Source of the DNA: Diabrotica undecimpunctata
Taxonomy: Eukaryota > Arthropoda > Insecta > Coleoptera > Chrysomelidae
Direction: 5' to 3'
Length of the DNA stretch: 64,000 nucleotides
Assembly (NCBI RefSeq): GCF_040954645.1
Contig: NC_092804.1
Location: forward strand, 146,391,108-146,455,107
Below, one piece after another: positions 21,438 to 32,439 of the stretch. The position numbers and the translations under genes were made by a program. Under the pieces are notes generated by a model, which worked only from the letters and a program-made list of their open reading frames with translations, had not been told where the DNA came from and did not search any database. How positions within the stretch are numbered: position 1 is the first letter of the stretch; each line of letters opens with the position of its first letter.

Positions 21438-22191
21438 ATGATAAAAAACTTTGATATCGCAGGAATAAGAGCACCGTACCAACATTATCCCAAGATAAGA
21501 CAAAACTTAATAGACCTTCTCAAAACTTCTCTGTCAGATGTGTGTTTTAGTGTCAACCAGGCTGAGTCAGATACAGATACAGTCACCATCCGTTCTGCGC
21601 TTCCTACATCCCAATCCGTTGATTCTGTGACTATCGTAGCAGAGAACATTGACATTATTGTCTTGCTCATGGCATCAGGAGACTGTGGTGGAAGTCGGAT
21701 CAATTATACTGTCCTTCAAGTTTTATATATGGCGACGTGATAGCAGATAATTTGTTGTTTCACCATTGTTTTTCAGGATGCGACACAGTAGCTTACAAGA
21801 TCGGCAAACATATATACATCAAAATTTTACTGAAACATCCTGAGCGGAACAGCATTATTTCTCGATGAGAAAGAAGAGCCATCTTTGCTCACTGTCATTG
21901 GCGAACGTTTTTTCGTCGTCTCTTTATATAGTGAACAAACGATTCGCCAAGACCGTGATCAAAAATACCTTGAACTTATCATCGCTTCCTCTAACACAAG
22001 ATGCAGCCCGTTCTGCATCTCTCGTACTCTCCGAACTTCTGAAATACATTTACTGTAGATGCAAGGTAAACGGTGGAAGTATGTGTTGTTGCCAAAAAGC
22101 AGGTCTTAAATGCTCTGCAGTGTGTCTCAATTGTTCTGGTGAAACCTGTGGTAACATCATGGAAATATCAAAATTAATCGAAGTAAATTAA
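21438..22191 (+). pseudogene. Decayed insect repeat protein with PIN/FEN-like acidic motifs and Cys-rich tail
   Basis: Ordered pieces on the plus strand: QAESDTDTVTIRSAL then TIVAENIDIIVLLMA (21540-21675), FSGCDTVAYKIGKHI (21775-21810), LSSLPLTQDAARSASL (21980-22025), and the Cys-rich end CRCKVNGGSMCCCQKAGLKC then CLNCSGETCGN (22058-22155). A family of uncharacterised arthropod proteins carries the same order: EAD-D, EDTDLLVLL, FSGCDT, LPPTEDAARQH, and a CxCxxxC...C..C tail. The acidic spacing suggests a PIN/FEN-type nuclease fold, which is my inference. In-frame stops between the blocks make it a pseudogene. The repeated occurrence of this family suggests a transposon origin. Confidence 0.55.
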
Positions 22192-23128
22192 TTCGAAGAT
22201 GAATTACCCACAATGACGGCAATTTTAACTCCGTTATTTCACAAAAATTCACCTCCGATACTGAAGCCATCAAAAAAAAATGAATAACAATAATTAGAAA
22301 ACACTGGGGATACCACGTATAAAAAAAAACGCTCCACCAAAGTCTACCTTCGGTAGGGGGAAAAAGGGTCGATAATAAATTAATAATAACGTTGGAATGC
22401 TAAGAAAATGATAAATTATATCAATAAAAAAATATATAATAGAAAACTAAGCCTAATGGTTCATTTTTATCGTATTCTTACGAGTTTTCAAGAACCCTGT
22501 CAACTTCGGAGCGCTGTAAAACCCACATATATGTTAATGAAATTAAATACATTTGCAGTGGAAATTATTTGCTGAAAAATTCTGTATAATATTGCTCTAA
22601 TGTCATTTTATTGTAAGTTAACCAGCCAAAACAAAATTTGTTCAAAAATTTTGAGTTATTTTTGTTTATAACTTATTTATCTTCCATTTTGCGATAAAAA
22701 ATTATAAAGTAAAACTGTAAACAATTTACTTAAATTCAAGCTTATACTTACCCCCAAAACACCAAAAAATAAAATTATGTCCTCTGAAAAATGGCACACT
22801 AAGGCCTAAAATATGGACTATTGTTCTGATACGTAAAGTTGTGCGTTGAAATTGATAGGCGGGTGTAATAATAATACTGCTGAGGCTAGAACATAAATAT
22901 GCAGAAGGGTTATGTCCCTGATAAAAAAAACTATAAAAGATATAAAAAAAGATTACTGTGAACAGAGTACTAAATACTTACTTTTAGAGTAAGAAAAATG
23001 GCCTTTACCCATTAATGCTAAAAAAAAACAAGTTTTATATCAAGGGTATAGTCAACTTCCTTCTAAATACACTTCATTTTTATGTCAAGTTTTACGTCAT
23101 CTCATGAAAAACGTCAACTTTAAAAAAC
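22192..23128. other. Spacer upstream of dynein light chain
   Basis: AT-rich, no coding signal. The segment just before 23129 may hold the 5' untranslated region and promoter of the dynein light chain gene, but I cannot point to a specific element. Confidence 0.4.
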
Positions 23129-23458
23129 ATGGATGATGAAGAAAATCAGTTTGTTGTAGAAGACGTAAGTAAACTTGTAAAAGACACGATAGAAAATGTA
23201 CTTAGCGAAGCGACTTATATACCAGAAAAAGTCAACCAGTGGAGTGCTTCAGTGTCAGAACAATGTCTTTCGGCTCTCAGTAAGACAAAAAAGATGTTTA
23301 AGTACGTTATAACATGTTCAATAATGCAGAAAACTGGTGCTGGATTACACACAGCTAGTTCCTGTTACTGGGATAGTGCTACGGATGGAACATGTACTGT
23401 AAGGTGGGAAAATAATACCATGTATTGTGTAGTTACGGTGTTTGGACTTGCAATATAA
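23129..23458 (+). CDS. Tctex-type dynein light chain (DYNLT1/Dlc90F-like)
   Basis: An uninterrupted 109-residue protein, the usual length for this family. It begins [20 protein letters not shown] and contains the family's most conserved stretch, [19 protein letters not shown], then [15 protein letters not shown], ending VFGLAI. Tctex-type light chains dimerise and bind dynein intermediate chain, linking cargo to cytoplasmic dynein. The segment [10 protein letters not shown] replaces the usual GGNAYQH-type region, so this looks like a diverged paralogue. The start fits an AAAACATGG context and family length. It has no introns, which could mean a retrocopy; no poly(A) tail or target duplication is evident. 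A GTAAGT hexamer at 23166 lies in conserved codons (VS) and is not needed as a splice site. Family identity is very sure; activity unknown. Confidence 0.9.
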   Translation: MDDEENQFVVEDVSKLVKDTIENVLSEATYIPEKVNQWSASVSEQCLSALSKTKKMFKYVITCSIMQKTGAGLHTASSCYWDSATDGTCTVRWENNTMYCVVTVFGLAI

Positions 23459-23639
23459 AATCTTTTAAATTTATTTGTAAAATAATTAATATTTTTACCC
23501 AAATTTTTAATTTTAGTGGATATAAATATCAATATTTTAACATTTGCCTGTCCTATTTTGTGAATTTTTTTATTATTTAAGTTAGAGTGTCTCGACAACT
23601 ATTGGCCACTGGACACTAGTACACAGTTAATTACAATAT

Positions 23640-24060
23640 GTTTACATATATACAAGGTAGGATAGATTAGCTACAAATATAATTACACTAAGTAGTAAGT
23701 GACAGTCTTATAGGAAACGACTTATGGCACTGTACATGACGACGCGACGCCATGAGTAAGAGAGGACTAAACGATGGAGAATGGGACAACAGAGAGAGAG
23801 ATGGAAACGGTTGAGGGAAGGCAGTGAATACTGTAGAATTCCTGAATATATATACATGTTTCTAGAGTTATTTTGAAAGTTGTAGTTGTTCCTTTGAGGT
23901 TTGTATTGTGCACATTCTAGTAATATGTGCTGGGCCCATTAAGGAGCCATCACAATGTTTACAACGGGGACGATTTTTGAAGACATCAGATATCAATGAG
24001 TAAGACGAGTGTAACCTATTCCGAGTCTAAAAACCGCGGAGTGCTACCATTTAAAGGGGA
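23640..24060 (-). pseudogene. I-like LINE 3' region with CCHC knuckle
   Basis: Minus strand near 24050-23880 reads TRNRLHSSYSLISDVFKNRP, then RCKHCDGSLMGPAHITRMC. This matches the Cys/His knuckle after RNase H in I-like LINEs (compare 7150-7282). RNase H and RT are not present. The rest toward 23640 is probably its 3' part. Moderate to low certainty. Confidence 0.5.
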
Positions 24061-24350
24061 GAGTTTTTGAGAAAGGGGTGAATCTGTCTCTATGCAGTAG
24101 GGTGCATTTGGATGAATTCTATGCAGTTTTCATATATATACAACTACAGAAAAGTTGTTCAAAATAAAATTTTCTTTCAAAGTCACCTTTTAAAGTTAAA
24201 AATAATTTTTTTGACAAAAATATAGTCAAAAAACGAAGCGAAAAAAATAGGAATAGACGCGATTTTTCTTTTTTGCACCATAATTTTTTTACGAAGCTTT
24301 TAGTATAGACATTGTTTTACAGAAAAAAAAACTTTTGTCCTTGTTTTTAA
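24035..24350 (+). repeat. Dispersed 300-bp repeat, copy 1
   Basis: Shares a long stretch with 45062-45350 in the same orientation: GCGGAGTGCTACCATTTAAA, GGGTGCATTTGGATGAATTC, GACAAAAATATA, then GCGATTTTTCTTTTTT. Similarity is about 75-80% by eye. No coding sense; nature unknown. Confidence 0.7.
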
Positions 24351-24389
24351 ATTGTTTATTGATAATTGGTAATTATAGGAATTGTATCA

Positions 24390-24720
24390 GGACTCAGTCT
24401 TCTTGTTTTAATGCCTATACCTCAACGACATTGAACATTAACATGGTTAGTCTACCTTTATTCATTATGTCCTGAAAAGCCTTGTACTAGTTGGATTTAA
24501 CAATTTTTATAGATTGTGTAGTCAGCATATTCTTCTTCGTCCTGGACCTCTATTCCACACACGTTGCCTTGTAGTATGATTTAAAGCAAGCACTGCACAT
24601 TATGTAGCACAATTTTTTTAAGTTACTTCGTTTTATGGTTATATTTATCTTGCGATATTTTTGCATCCTTTGTAGAATATCCTTATTGGTAACTCTTTAA
24701 TATGCACCTATAGAAACCTT
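24390..24720 (-). pseudogene. Degenerate LINE 3' end
   Basis: On the minus strand this follows the 3' end seen at 16531-16800. The block beginning TTCTTCTTCGTCCTGGACCTC near 24530, then a CCTTGTAGTATGATTTAAAG block, align by eye with 16670-16760. More diverged than that copy and untranslatable over any length. Confidence 0.5.
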
Positions 24721-25339
24721 ATGCAGCTATAGCATTACTTATGGCATACACCGGCCTCGAGTTTTTACATTCAGTTTCCATTAGTGTTGCCCAAAATCGA
24801 TCTTGGTCTTGCAGTCTTCGTCTTGTTTTTGCATTTTCGCAAGACCAAGACCAAAGACCACCTAATTTAAGCAAGACCAAGACTTACTGTGCAAGATTTG
24901 AGCAAGAACAAGACTAAGCCTGCGAAACTCTTGCGTCTTGCCGTTAGGACTGAGTGTCGTTTTAGGGAGTATAGTAGTTCGAGTATATGTTTAGGGACTG
25001 GATTTAATGTACCTCTTTAATGTAAAACTCGCGGCATAAGGCTCAGACTTTTGACATGACATTTTGAGGGAAGCAAATGAAAATAAAAAGCCTGCGCAAA
25101 TTTAATGAACTTTCTAAAGAATATAAAACTCTACAGTCAGTGAATAAATCTCTAGAATCACCAAGAAATGAAAAGAAAGTATGAGAATATGATGAAGGTG
25201 AAGATGTAATAGACTTTGAGAAACTGTATGCATGTCCCTCGATCTGAATCTTGTCATCAAGGCTTAGTTATTGACGAGTTGGTGGAGTATTAATATCTAA
25301 GTAAACCCAAAGCCGCCAGCTCGGAACACATTTTGGAGT

Positions 25340-25460
25340 GGTGGAGGACACATTAGACTTTATCGAGGATGAATAACTGCAACTTCTGTACCTGCTGAGA
25401 GATTATTTTCGAAAGCATTATTAGTAATTAGAAAGCATCGAAATAGAAAGTGGTGAGTCA
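25340..25460 (+). pseudogene. hAT transposase C-terminal fragment
   Basis: A short plus-strand piece ending VPAERLFSKALLVIRKHRNR corresponds to the hAT dimerisation region, where ERLFS and a basic K-RN motif are conserved. The rest of the transposase, including catalytic blocks, is missing from copy A. Remnant only. Confidence 0.7.
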
Positions 25461-25471
25461 GTCAGATGGTT

Positions 25472-25740
25472 ACTTTGTATTAATTCTTGGTCAGAGAATT
25501 AATTAATAAAGGTAACAGTTATGTCAAAGGCTATTGTGTACTGTTCTGTAATTTAATTTGTGTTGTATTTTTATTTGAGTATATAAATGGTATGTTCAGT
25601 AAACTGTACTACTTTGTATTAATTCTTGGTCAGAAAAATTAATATACAGTACCAGATATGTCAAAGCTATATCGTACTGTTCTGTAATTTAATTTATATT
25701 GTTTTTAATTTTTTATTTAAATAAATGGCAAATTGTATAA
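25472..25740. repeat. Tandem duplication of about 135 bp inside hAT copy A
   Basis: TACTTTGTATTAATTCTTGG begins both units (about 25472 and 25610). Each continues through a TATGTCAAAG and a GTACTGTTCTGTAATTTAAT block. Units differ by scattered substitutions and small indels. Confidence 0.75.
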
Positions 25741-25849
25741 CTCTTTTGTTCAGATAATGTTCTTTAGTATGCAGTCAAGTTTATGTCATTAATTTGTTTT
25801 TTTTTGTGTTTTAACCATGTTCTAGCACATGTAAGCTTAGTACATGCAA

Positions 25850-26013
25850 AAAAATTCAGTTAGTTAGAGCATAGGCACGGATATCACGAATAAATGCATT
25901 ATTTTAAATGCGAGCGTTCACTGTCAGTGCTATGATCTAGGCGAGGATACGATGCGATGGTCTTCGTACTGAACGTACCCTCATATCGTGGGTTCAAACC
26001 CCACCCGGTGTCA
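25850..26013 (+). ncRNA. tRNA-like / SINE-like module in hAT copy A
   Basis: A split-promoter arrangement is visible: an A-box-like GTTAGTTAGAGCATAGG at about 25857, and far downstream a T-arm TCGTGGGTTCAAACCCCACC at 25987-26006 with perfect GTGGG/CCCAC pairing and a TTCAAAC loop. The distance is too long for a tRNA, and no acceptor stem closes it, so it is not a functional tRNA. A tRNA-derived SINE or captured tRNA is likely. Confidence 0.5.
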
Positions 26014-26263
26014 GTTGTTTAGACATTTATTAATTTGGTTGGTCTTTACTATGGCTATGTTATTTCAAGCTTAAAATGTACCTACTCTGTTACATTGTTC
26101 TAAAATCTAAATTAACGTTTAATAAATAGCAATTGGGTAATGGGTAACTACGAGACTTCCAAGACTCTTGCTGCAAGACCAAGACCAAGTACAGGTGTAT
26201 TGGCGTAAGACCAAGACCAATACTGTCTAACTCTCGCCTTGTTTTTGCATTTGGGAAACACTA

Positions 26264-26779
26264 GTTTCAATTAATTATTAAAATTTTTAACCAGGTAGCA
26301 ATAGTATTCAGGTGATAGCTGAAATTTAATTATTATTTTTACTCTACTACTTTCTTTTGTTACTCTCGATATAAGTAATTTGACATTCACCTCATGAGTC
26401 ACCAATAAGATTCAAATTTCCTGTTTTTTTTTGTTCTTTTTTAATAAAACAATATCTTAATTAAATAACCAATACTACAAGTAAATTAAATTTATTTTGC
26501 TATAATAGTGCATAAATATTGTTGTACAAATTTATTATGTATCATTGGATTATGAAACAAAATATAATTACAATAAACTATCCGTTTATTTTGGTTCAGC
26601 TACTCCCAGCCAGCAGTTTCCAAATTACTCCTTAAACCTGAAAAAACAAACAGAAATAATAAACAGTTAATATTAACAAATAAACACATGTGCAATAAAA
26701 TATATATTTAAACATGTCTATAAAACAGTATAAGAACATAAAATGTAATACAAATCAATAACGACAGAACACATTTAAA
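26264..26779. other. Spacer without recognisable gene
   Basis: AT-rich; nothing beyond the flanking target duplication was recognised. Confidence 0.4.
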
Positions 26780-27060
26780 CCATTTCAGATTTGCGGATAA
26801 CAAAATCTTAGCAAATAATATCCAAGAATTGAAAGAAATGATACAATCACTAAACAAGAATAGGCAAATATAACAATACAAGAAAACGTCAAACAGTACG
26901 TATAATTAGGTCATGTCATTTAGCGAGGAAAGCACATGTCCCTTACCATGAAGTCTAATAAAAAACTAAAAAATTACAAATAGCAATGGAACAAAATATG
27001 CAAGAAATATCACTAAGAGAAAGGATTAGAAACAATGGAAATCTTTTTAAATTTGAATAA
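26780..27060 (+). pseudogene. LINE RT palm fragment
   Basis: Plus strand reads FADNKILANNIQELKEMIQS, a palm motif with FADD changed to FADN. After frameshifts comes EQNMQEISLRERIRNNG, like the post-RT MLGISLRDRIRN segment. It belongs to the family seen at 55270-57188 and 46130-46745 on the minus strand. Short and dead. Confidence 0.65.
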
Positions 27061-28990
27061 AGTAATTTTATTATTAATTTATTATTTATATTTTAAACAC
27101 ATTATTATATTAAAATAATTCAATAAATTATGATGTTTGCTGCTAACTCCACCTGCTAACGTATTCACAAAGTAAGTTATATACTTTGTTTACTTCTGAC
27201 AGATCTGTCAAATTCAGACGAGATATTAAATTAATAATGAAATATAAATAAATATCATTTTATAGTAAATTAAATTATTATATAAACTAAATAAGATGTT
27301 TAAAAATAATAATTATATGTGCATGAAATTATTTTAAAACGAGAACTGACATAAAAATGATTGATAACGATTGATTGATGATGATTCAATATTGTTATTA
27401 ATTGGATGACATTAGTGACTTTTAAATTTTGACAATCGTTACGATTCGAATCTTTTATTTGACAGATATTCTTTTAATTTTTTACTTCTGATTTAATGTC
27501 TATATTTTTTAGTTATTTTTCATTTGTCAACTTACTATGCAGTTAAAAGAACATCTAGTGTTGTATTTAATTAATATAAAACGATTGCCAAAAGATTAAA
27601 TAATTATGATTAAATTTTAAAACCGAAGAGTGCTTAAGCCAGTATTTCAGGCAGCCACCTTATACCCTAGAACCGAGACTGTTTAATAGACACAATTCGC
27701 ATTACTGGAGCGAAGTAGATCAACAGTGAACAAGAGTACGTGGATTTCATTTGCTATGAAAGTTTAATGTCTTTTGTATGATCAGAGACAACCAGATTGT
27801 AGCTCTCCACTTTTATGATGGCAACTTAAACTACTTTTTTTAGTTGAAAGATACCTCAATATATTTAAAATGAATTTACGTAATCTTCATTGTTTAATTC
27901 TAAACAAGCCATTTTTATTACTTTCTAAAATTGCCAACAATCACAAATAATGTTAATAATGACATCTTTAACTTCCTACTAAAATAAAACAATAAAAATC
28001 TTACATTTAACATTAAACCACAATTATCTCCAAATGTCTTTAGGTATAGAGAAAACTAATATTATTTGAAAAACAATTCATTTCTTTTTTCATTAAAATT
28101 ATAAAATACAAGATGTTTTTTTTAATGATTGACTTAAGTACTGTAGTTTGAAGTTTAAAGAAATGGCGTATCATTTGTGAACACCTTGTATTTAGAAATT
28201 CGATTTAGATGTAAATTCCTGAAATAACGTTACCTACTCGTTGTGCATAAAGTTTTTTAAGAATTGTAATTGTAAATGGATCAGATATTAACTTAGAAAA
28301 GTTTGTCTCCATTTGTCAAAATTCTTGAAAAAAGATGAATAATTCAAAAAATATAAAGTTTTCACCTCTAGTACCTTATACAAATTGTATCTAGAATCTT
28401 GCACAAAATCTAAAAATTTAATAATATACAGGATGCTATTTTTAAAATAATAAAGTTGCTACCCACTTCCGGTATAAGTGGAAGTGGTATATCTGTCAAA
28501 ATAGTTTCATCAATTTCGTCAAATAGTCGTCAATAAATTCGTCATAACTTTTTGACCAATTGAATTGAATTGAATTGAAAACCAATTTTCATAGATATCG
28601 TGTAAATAGTTTCCGGTATATACATCGTGTAAGCTTGTCGTGAAACACCCTGTATATATATACATATACAGGTCGATAATTCCATTGTGTCAAAATTGTA
28701 CAAAATATCCAAAAAAATTAGAAAAAATGTAGGCAATGATATTCTCCATACTTGGAAAATATGTGGAATTCTACAGGGTGATTAATAACTACGTGGTATA
28801 GCAAACATACAATTTTTAAAATGGGACGCCCTATTACTATACTGAGTATTTAACAAGTTATGACCATTTATATAGTGAAATCCCCATGAAATCAACACCA
28901 TGTATATAAAGAAGTAATGTATAAACAATTATTTATTTTATATAATAAGGTAAACAATATATTGTAATTTAAAATTAAGTTTAATTGAAA
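27061..28990. other. AT-rich spacer with mariner-end motifs
   Basis: No gene. Copies of an ACAGGGTG / CACCCTGT motif occur around 28648 and 28774, with variants near 28185 and 28427, similar to ends of mariner-type MITEs. A CACTTCCGGTATAAGTGGAAGT imperfect palindrome lies near 28467. Confidence 0.5.
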
Positions 28991-29009
28991 TCATTGACTA
29001 AAATTTGTA

Positions 29010-29073
29010 TACAGGGTGAACTACGAAACAAAATTACGATTTTCCCAATTTTTTTAAATAGATCACCCTGTAT
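29010..29073. mobile_element. 62-bp inverted-repeat mini-element
   Basis: TACAGGGTGA at the left and TCACCCTGTA at the right are exact reverse complements with TA at each end. The interior is about 42 bp and AT-rich. It resembles an extremely short mariner-derived MITE; chance pairing of two element ends is possible. Confidence 0.5.
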
Positions 29074-29122
29074 TTTATTTTTTAGAAATATTGTATTTAT
29101 GATACTGTTTCATTTATTCATG

Positions 29123-29124
29123 TA

Positions 29125-29211
<87 letters not shown>

Positions 29212-29301
29212 ATTTATAGTATCAGGAATCGGTCAATAATAATGACCGATTGCTGATACTATAAATCAATATTTAAAACAGTACGGTCGAAAAATAATTT
29301 G

Positions 29302-29372
<71 letters not shown>
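29123..29372. repeat. Two (TA)n tracts enclosing a 28-bp-arm hairpin
   Basis: (TA)n runs at 29123-29209 and 29304-29372. Between them 29208-29235 and 29243-29270 form an inverted repeat of 28 bp with one mismatch. Replication-stalling cruciforms are likely at such a site. Confidence 0.85.
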
Positions 29373-29376
<4 letters not shown>

Positions 29377-30213
29377 TGTTAATTGGTAATGAGAATTAAT
29401 AGTATCAACTAGTGAATTCTAAATAAAAAACCCCAAATCTGATACGTCAGAATACTAAACAGTTAAATTATGTAGTTAAAAATGTTTACCTCTTTTTCGT
29501 CGAAGAACCAACAGCGATAAATAAAATAAGATTTCAAAACGTGACAAAGTTTTACTAATATAGACTACGCAAATTTAATACTAAGACTTAATGTACAAAA
29601 AAAAACTTATTTCCAATTACTTTCTTGACGTAGCGCAGGTAATAGTTGTAGGAAGGTTAACGAAATAACACTAGAAAAAATACAGTCTAGTCCTACTCTA
29701 CGTCGCTATTTTTTCATATTAAAATATGAAATATTCAAGGAGAAATAGAGCAAAGAATTAAACAGTGGGCAAGAACTCTTAAAGAAAAAATGTTTTATAT
29801 GTAATAGTACTAAAGAAGCATCTATAATTTTCCTGAATATTATTACAATAAAATGGTGAATCGATTTTATAAATAATAGTTTTAGATATTTAAGATAAGT
29901 ATTATATACTTTTTTTAAAGGCATAGACTAGGTGTCAATCAGCCAGTTACAACATGACTAATACCTCAAACATAAAAATTTAATGACCTTAAAATCAGTA
30001 AAATATCAATAACGAAGTGTTGAATAATATGATTTAAGTACTAAAATTAAAATAAGATACAAGTTAATCATAGCTTCTTTCCAACATCATCAGTGTGTTC
30101 AAAAAACGGTATACATAATATTTATGTATATTTATCTATATTTATATACAAACAAGATGATGACGAGGTTCTCAGATTTCTGCCAGCTATGGACTGTCCA
30201 AGTTGCTCACGAC

Positions 30214-30218
<5 letters not shown>
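29373..30218. other. Spacer without recognisable gene
   Basis: AT-rich, no element ends or coding sense found. Confidence 0.4.

Positions 30219-30310
<92 letters not shown>
30219..30310. repeat. (TA)n microsatellite
   Basis: A 92-bp (TA)n tract with one GTA interruption directly abuts the left end of the Tc1-like element, and TGTATATA resumes at its right end. The element therefore inserted in the microsatellite. Confidence 0.9.
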
Positions 30311-30311
<1 letters not shown>

Positions 30312-32332
30312 TACTCTCCAAAATTAACGCACCACCTAAAATGGACCATGATTTTAAAACCATATTTCTTCTGAACCCTTAATTGGATTTCCATGATTTA
30401 TTTTTCACATTGTAGGTATATTTCTAGTTAATGACTATATTAATGTTTTTTAAGAAATGTCAACGTTTTACTTATATACAGGGTGTAAAAATAAAGTTGT
30501 GTTTTTTCATCTAATTTTGCAACACCCGGTGGAATGTATTAGAAACAAACGCTACATGTTATGAATATTTTAAGATCGCTTCATTCTTTCTTCACATTTT
30601 GGTAAAAAAATCATTACGATACGTTTATTATCAAAAAAGAAAAGTATGTTCAAAGCATTGCGTGATTTTTTACTCTCCAAAATTAACGCCCGACCTCAAC
30701 TGCTATTTTTCTTGTGTATCCTTGAATGGATTTCAATAAATTTTTTTGCTCATTGCAGACCTATTTCTAAGTAATTACGGTATTATTGTTTTCTGGGAGT
30801 TGTCAACATTTCACCTAGATACGGGGTGTAAAAATAAATTTGATTTTTCATCTTATTTTGCAACACCCTGTGGAATTTACTTAAAGCAAATGCTACATCT
30901 TAATCGTAATACTTTAAAAAAGTTTTATTTTTTTTTTCAACATTTTCGTAAAAAAATCATCGATATCTTTATTATCAAAAAATAAAAGTACGTTCAAAGC
31001 GTAACATGACTTTATTGAATTATAAAAATTCAACATTCAATTTCAAGAAATCTGAGCCAAGATGAATGTGTTCAGGCAATTACTTTAGCTGATGTAGGCT
31101 TAAGTTATCGTGAAATAGGCTTGAGGTTAGGGGTATTTCATATTACAATATCACGAGTTATTCAACGTTTTCGAGAAACAAACGACCATACGAAACGGCG
31201 TGGATAAGGAAGAGAAAAACTTACAACACCACGACAAGATCAGTTTATCAGGCTTTCGTGCTATAAGAGAACGTTTTCTCACAATGAGACATTCACAAAT
31301 ACAAGTGACAAATGTTCATAATATTCAAATTAGTAGAAACACTATATTTATAAAGGCGTCTCGCTGAACAAGATCTGCAAATAAGGGTACCAGCCAGAGC
31401 TTTAAACGTAAATCATTGTAGAAGTAGATTACAATTAACCAGAGAGCACCTTGACTGAAATGTTGATGACTGGAAGTACATGTTGTTCATTGATGAATCG
31501 TGGTATTGCTTATATAGCTCAGTGTGAGAGTTAATCGATGGCCAAGAGAACGCTATGCACAGTGTAATTATACGACCTATTACTTTATTCAATGGTGGAT
31601 CTGTAATGGTTTGGGGAGGAATATCTCTTACAGCGCAAACGGACCTTGTTGCTTTACGAAGAGATTTCTTAACAGGTGAAAGGTATATTAAATATTTTGT
31701 CTAACCATGTAGTTCCATTTGCTCCTTACATAGGAAATGATTTTCTTTTAATGAGAATTTGTGTCTCCTGTCTCTCTTGATGACATAGAAGTTATTGTGA
31801 GAGAAGTTTGGGATGCAATTGATCAAGATAAAATACTCTGCTTGATTTTAAGTATGCCTCGCCGCTGTGAAGAAGTAATTAGATTTAGAGGTGAAAATAC
31901 TCGTTATTAAGTATTTTTGGGAAAGGGCAATTGTTAAAGAATATTTAGGATATATTTTCTTAGGCTTTATTTGTATTAAATGTCAATAAAGTTTATGTAA
32001 GTAATGTTTTCTTTGCTTTAAATGTTGATAAAAACTTGTTACATTTAAAGTTCTGTATAATCTTTGATAATAGAGATATCGAAATAATTTTTTCACGAAA
32101 ATCTTAAGAAAGAACAAATTTATCTCAAAATAATAATAAGATGTAGCGTTTATTTCTAATAAATTCCACAGGGTGTGTGGAAATTTTTCAGAAAACATTA
32201 ATACATTGATTTACTAGGAATATACCTATAATATGAAAAAAACATCATCAAAATCTAATCATTCGTTCAGAAGAAAAATAGCTTCAAACTTTTGGTACAT
32301 TAAAGGTGGTGCGTTAATTTTGAGCATTAGTG
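30311..32332 (+). mobile_element. Tc1-like element with long, duplicated terminal repeats
   Basis: The left end (CTC.CCAAAATTAACGCACC) and the reverse complement of the right end (32300-32332) match through AAAATTAACGCACCACCT and on, imperfectly, for over 300 bp. Shared blocks include GGTATATTTCTAG and CCTGTGGAATTTATTAGAAA. A second copy of the left repeat starts at about 30670 (CTCTCCAAAATTAACGCCCG) and runs to about 31000, so the left side carries two terminal repeats in tandem. TA flanks both ends. A decayed Tc1-type transposase lies between. Confidence 0.8.
31020..31920 (+). pseudogene. Tc1-like transposase, decayed
   Basis: Plus strand starts with a helix-turn-helix region: SQDECVQAITLADVGLSYRE, then IGLRLGVFHITISRVIQRF, followed by a basic KRRG and GREKLTTPRQD. 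In other frames FIDESWY-type sequence (first catalytic Asp, near 31485) and GGSVMVWGGISLTAQTDLVA (near 31595) follow, then NHVVPFAPYIGNDF, corresponding to the second-Asp block. A run of frameshifts and stops makes it inactive. The blocks are in the standard order for Tc1 family transposases. It sits between the long inverted repeats of 30311-32332. Confidence 0.8.
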
Positions 32333-32439
32333 TATATATTTTGATACTTGACATTACAAGACTAATTTGGTACTTGACAGAAACTTTACTAATGCATTAT
32401 AAATTCTCTCATTTCCATTAGCTAAGAGACTAAGGATAT

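Larger units (their letters stand above)
24782..26263. mobile_element. hAT element, copy A, with AAGACC arrays at both ends
   Basis: The 5' end TAGTGTTGCCCAAAATC and the 3' end CACTA are inverted, with 8-bp duplications GTTTCCAT (24774-24781) and GTTTCAAT (26264-26271), one mismatch. An 8-bp duplication and TAGTG ends are hallmarks of hAT. Subterminal blocks of AAGACC repeats occur in opposite orientation at the two ends (24800-24930; 26170-26245). Inside, about 25385-25460 encodes SVPAERLFSKALLVIRKHRN, the hAT C-terminal dimerisation motif. A 135-bp direct duplication at about 25472-25740 and a tRNA-like module at 25850-26013 follow. Copy B at 59100-60953 shares ends and 3' half. Confidence 0.85.

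Noticed and set aside
23166..23171. GTAAGT splice-donor-like hexamer in the dynein light chain
   Set aside because: The codons are conserved in the protein and the frame continues to a normal C-terminus, so no intron is needed.
25905..26013. Possible functional tRNA gene
   Set aside because: T-arm is good but there is no pairing acceptor stem or proper D-arm at tRNA spacing.
28985..29212. Open frame ending in repeated Ile-Tyr
   Set aside because: It is translation of a (TA)n tract; the same applies to 30093-30374.
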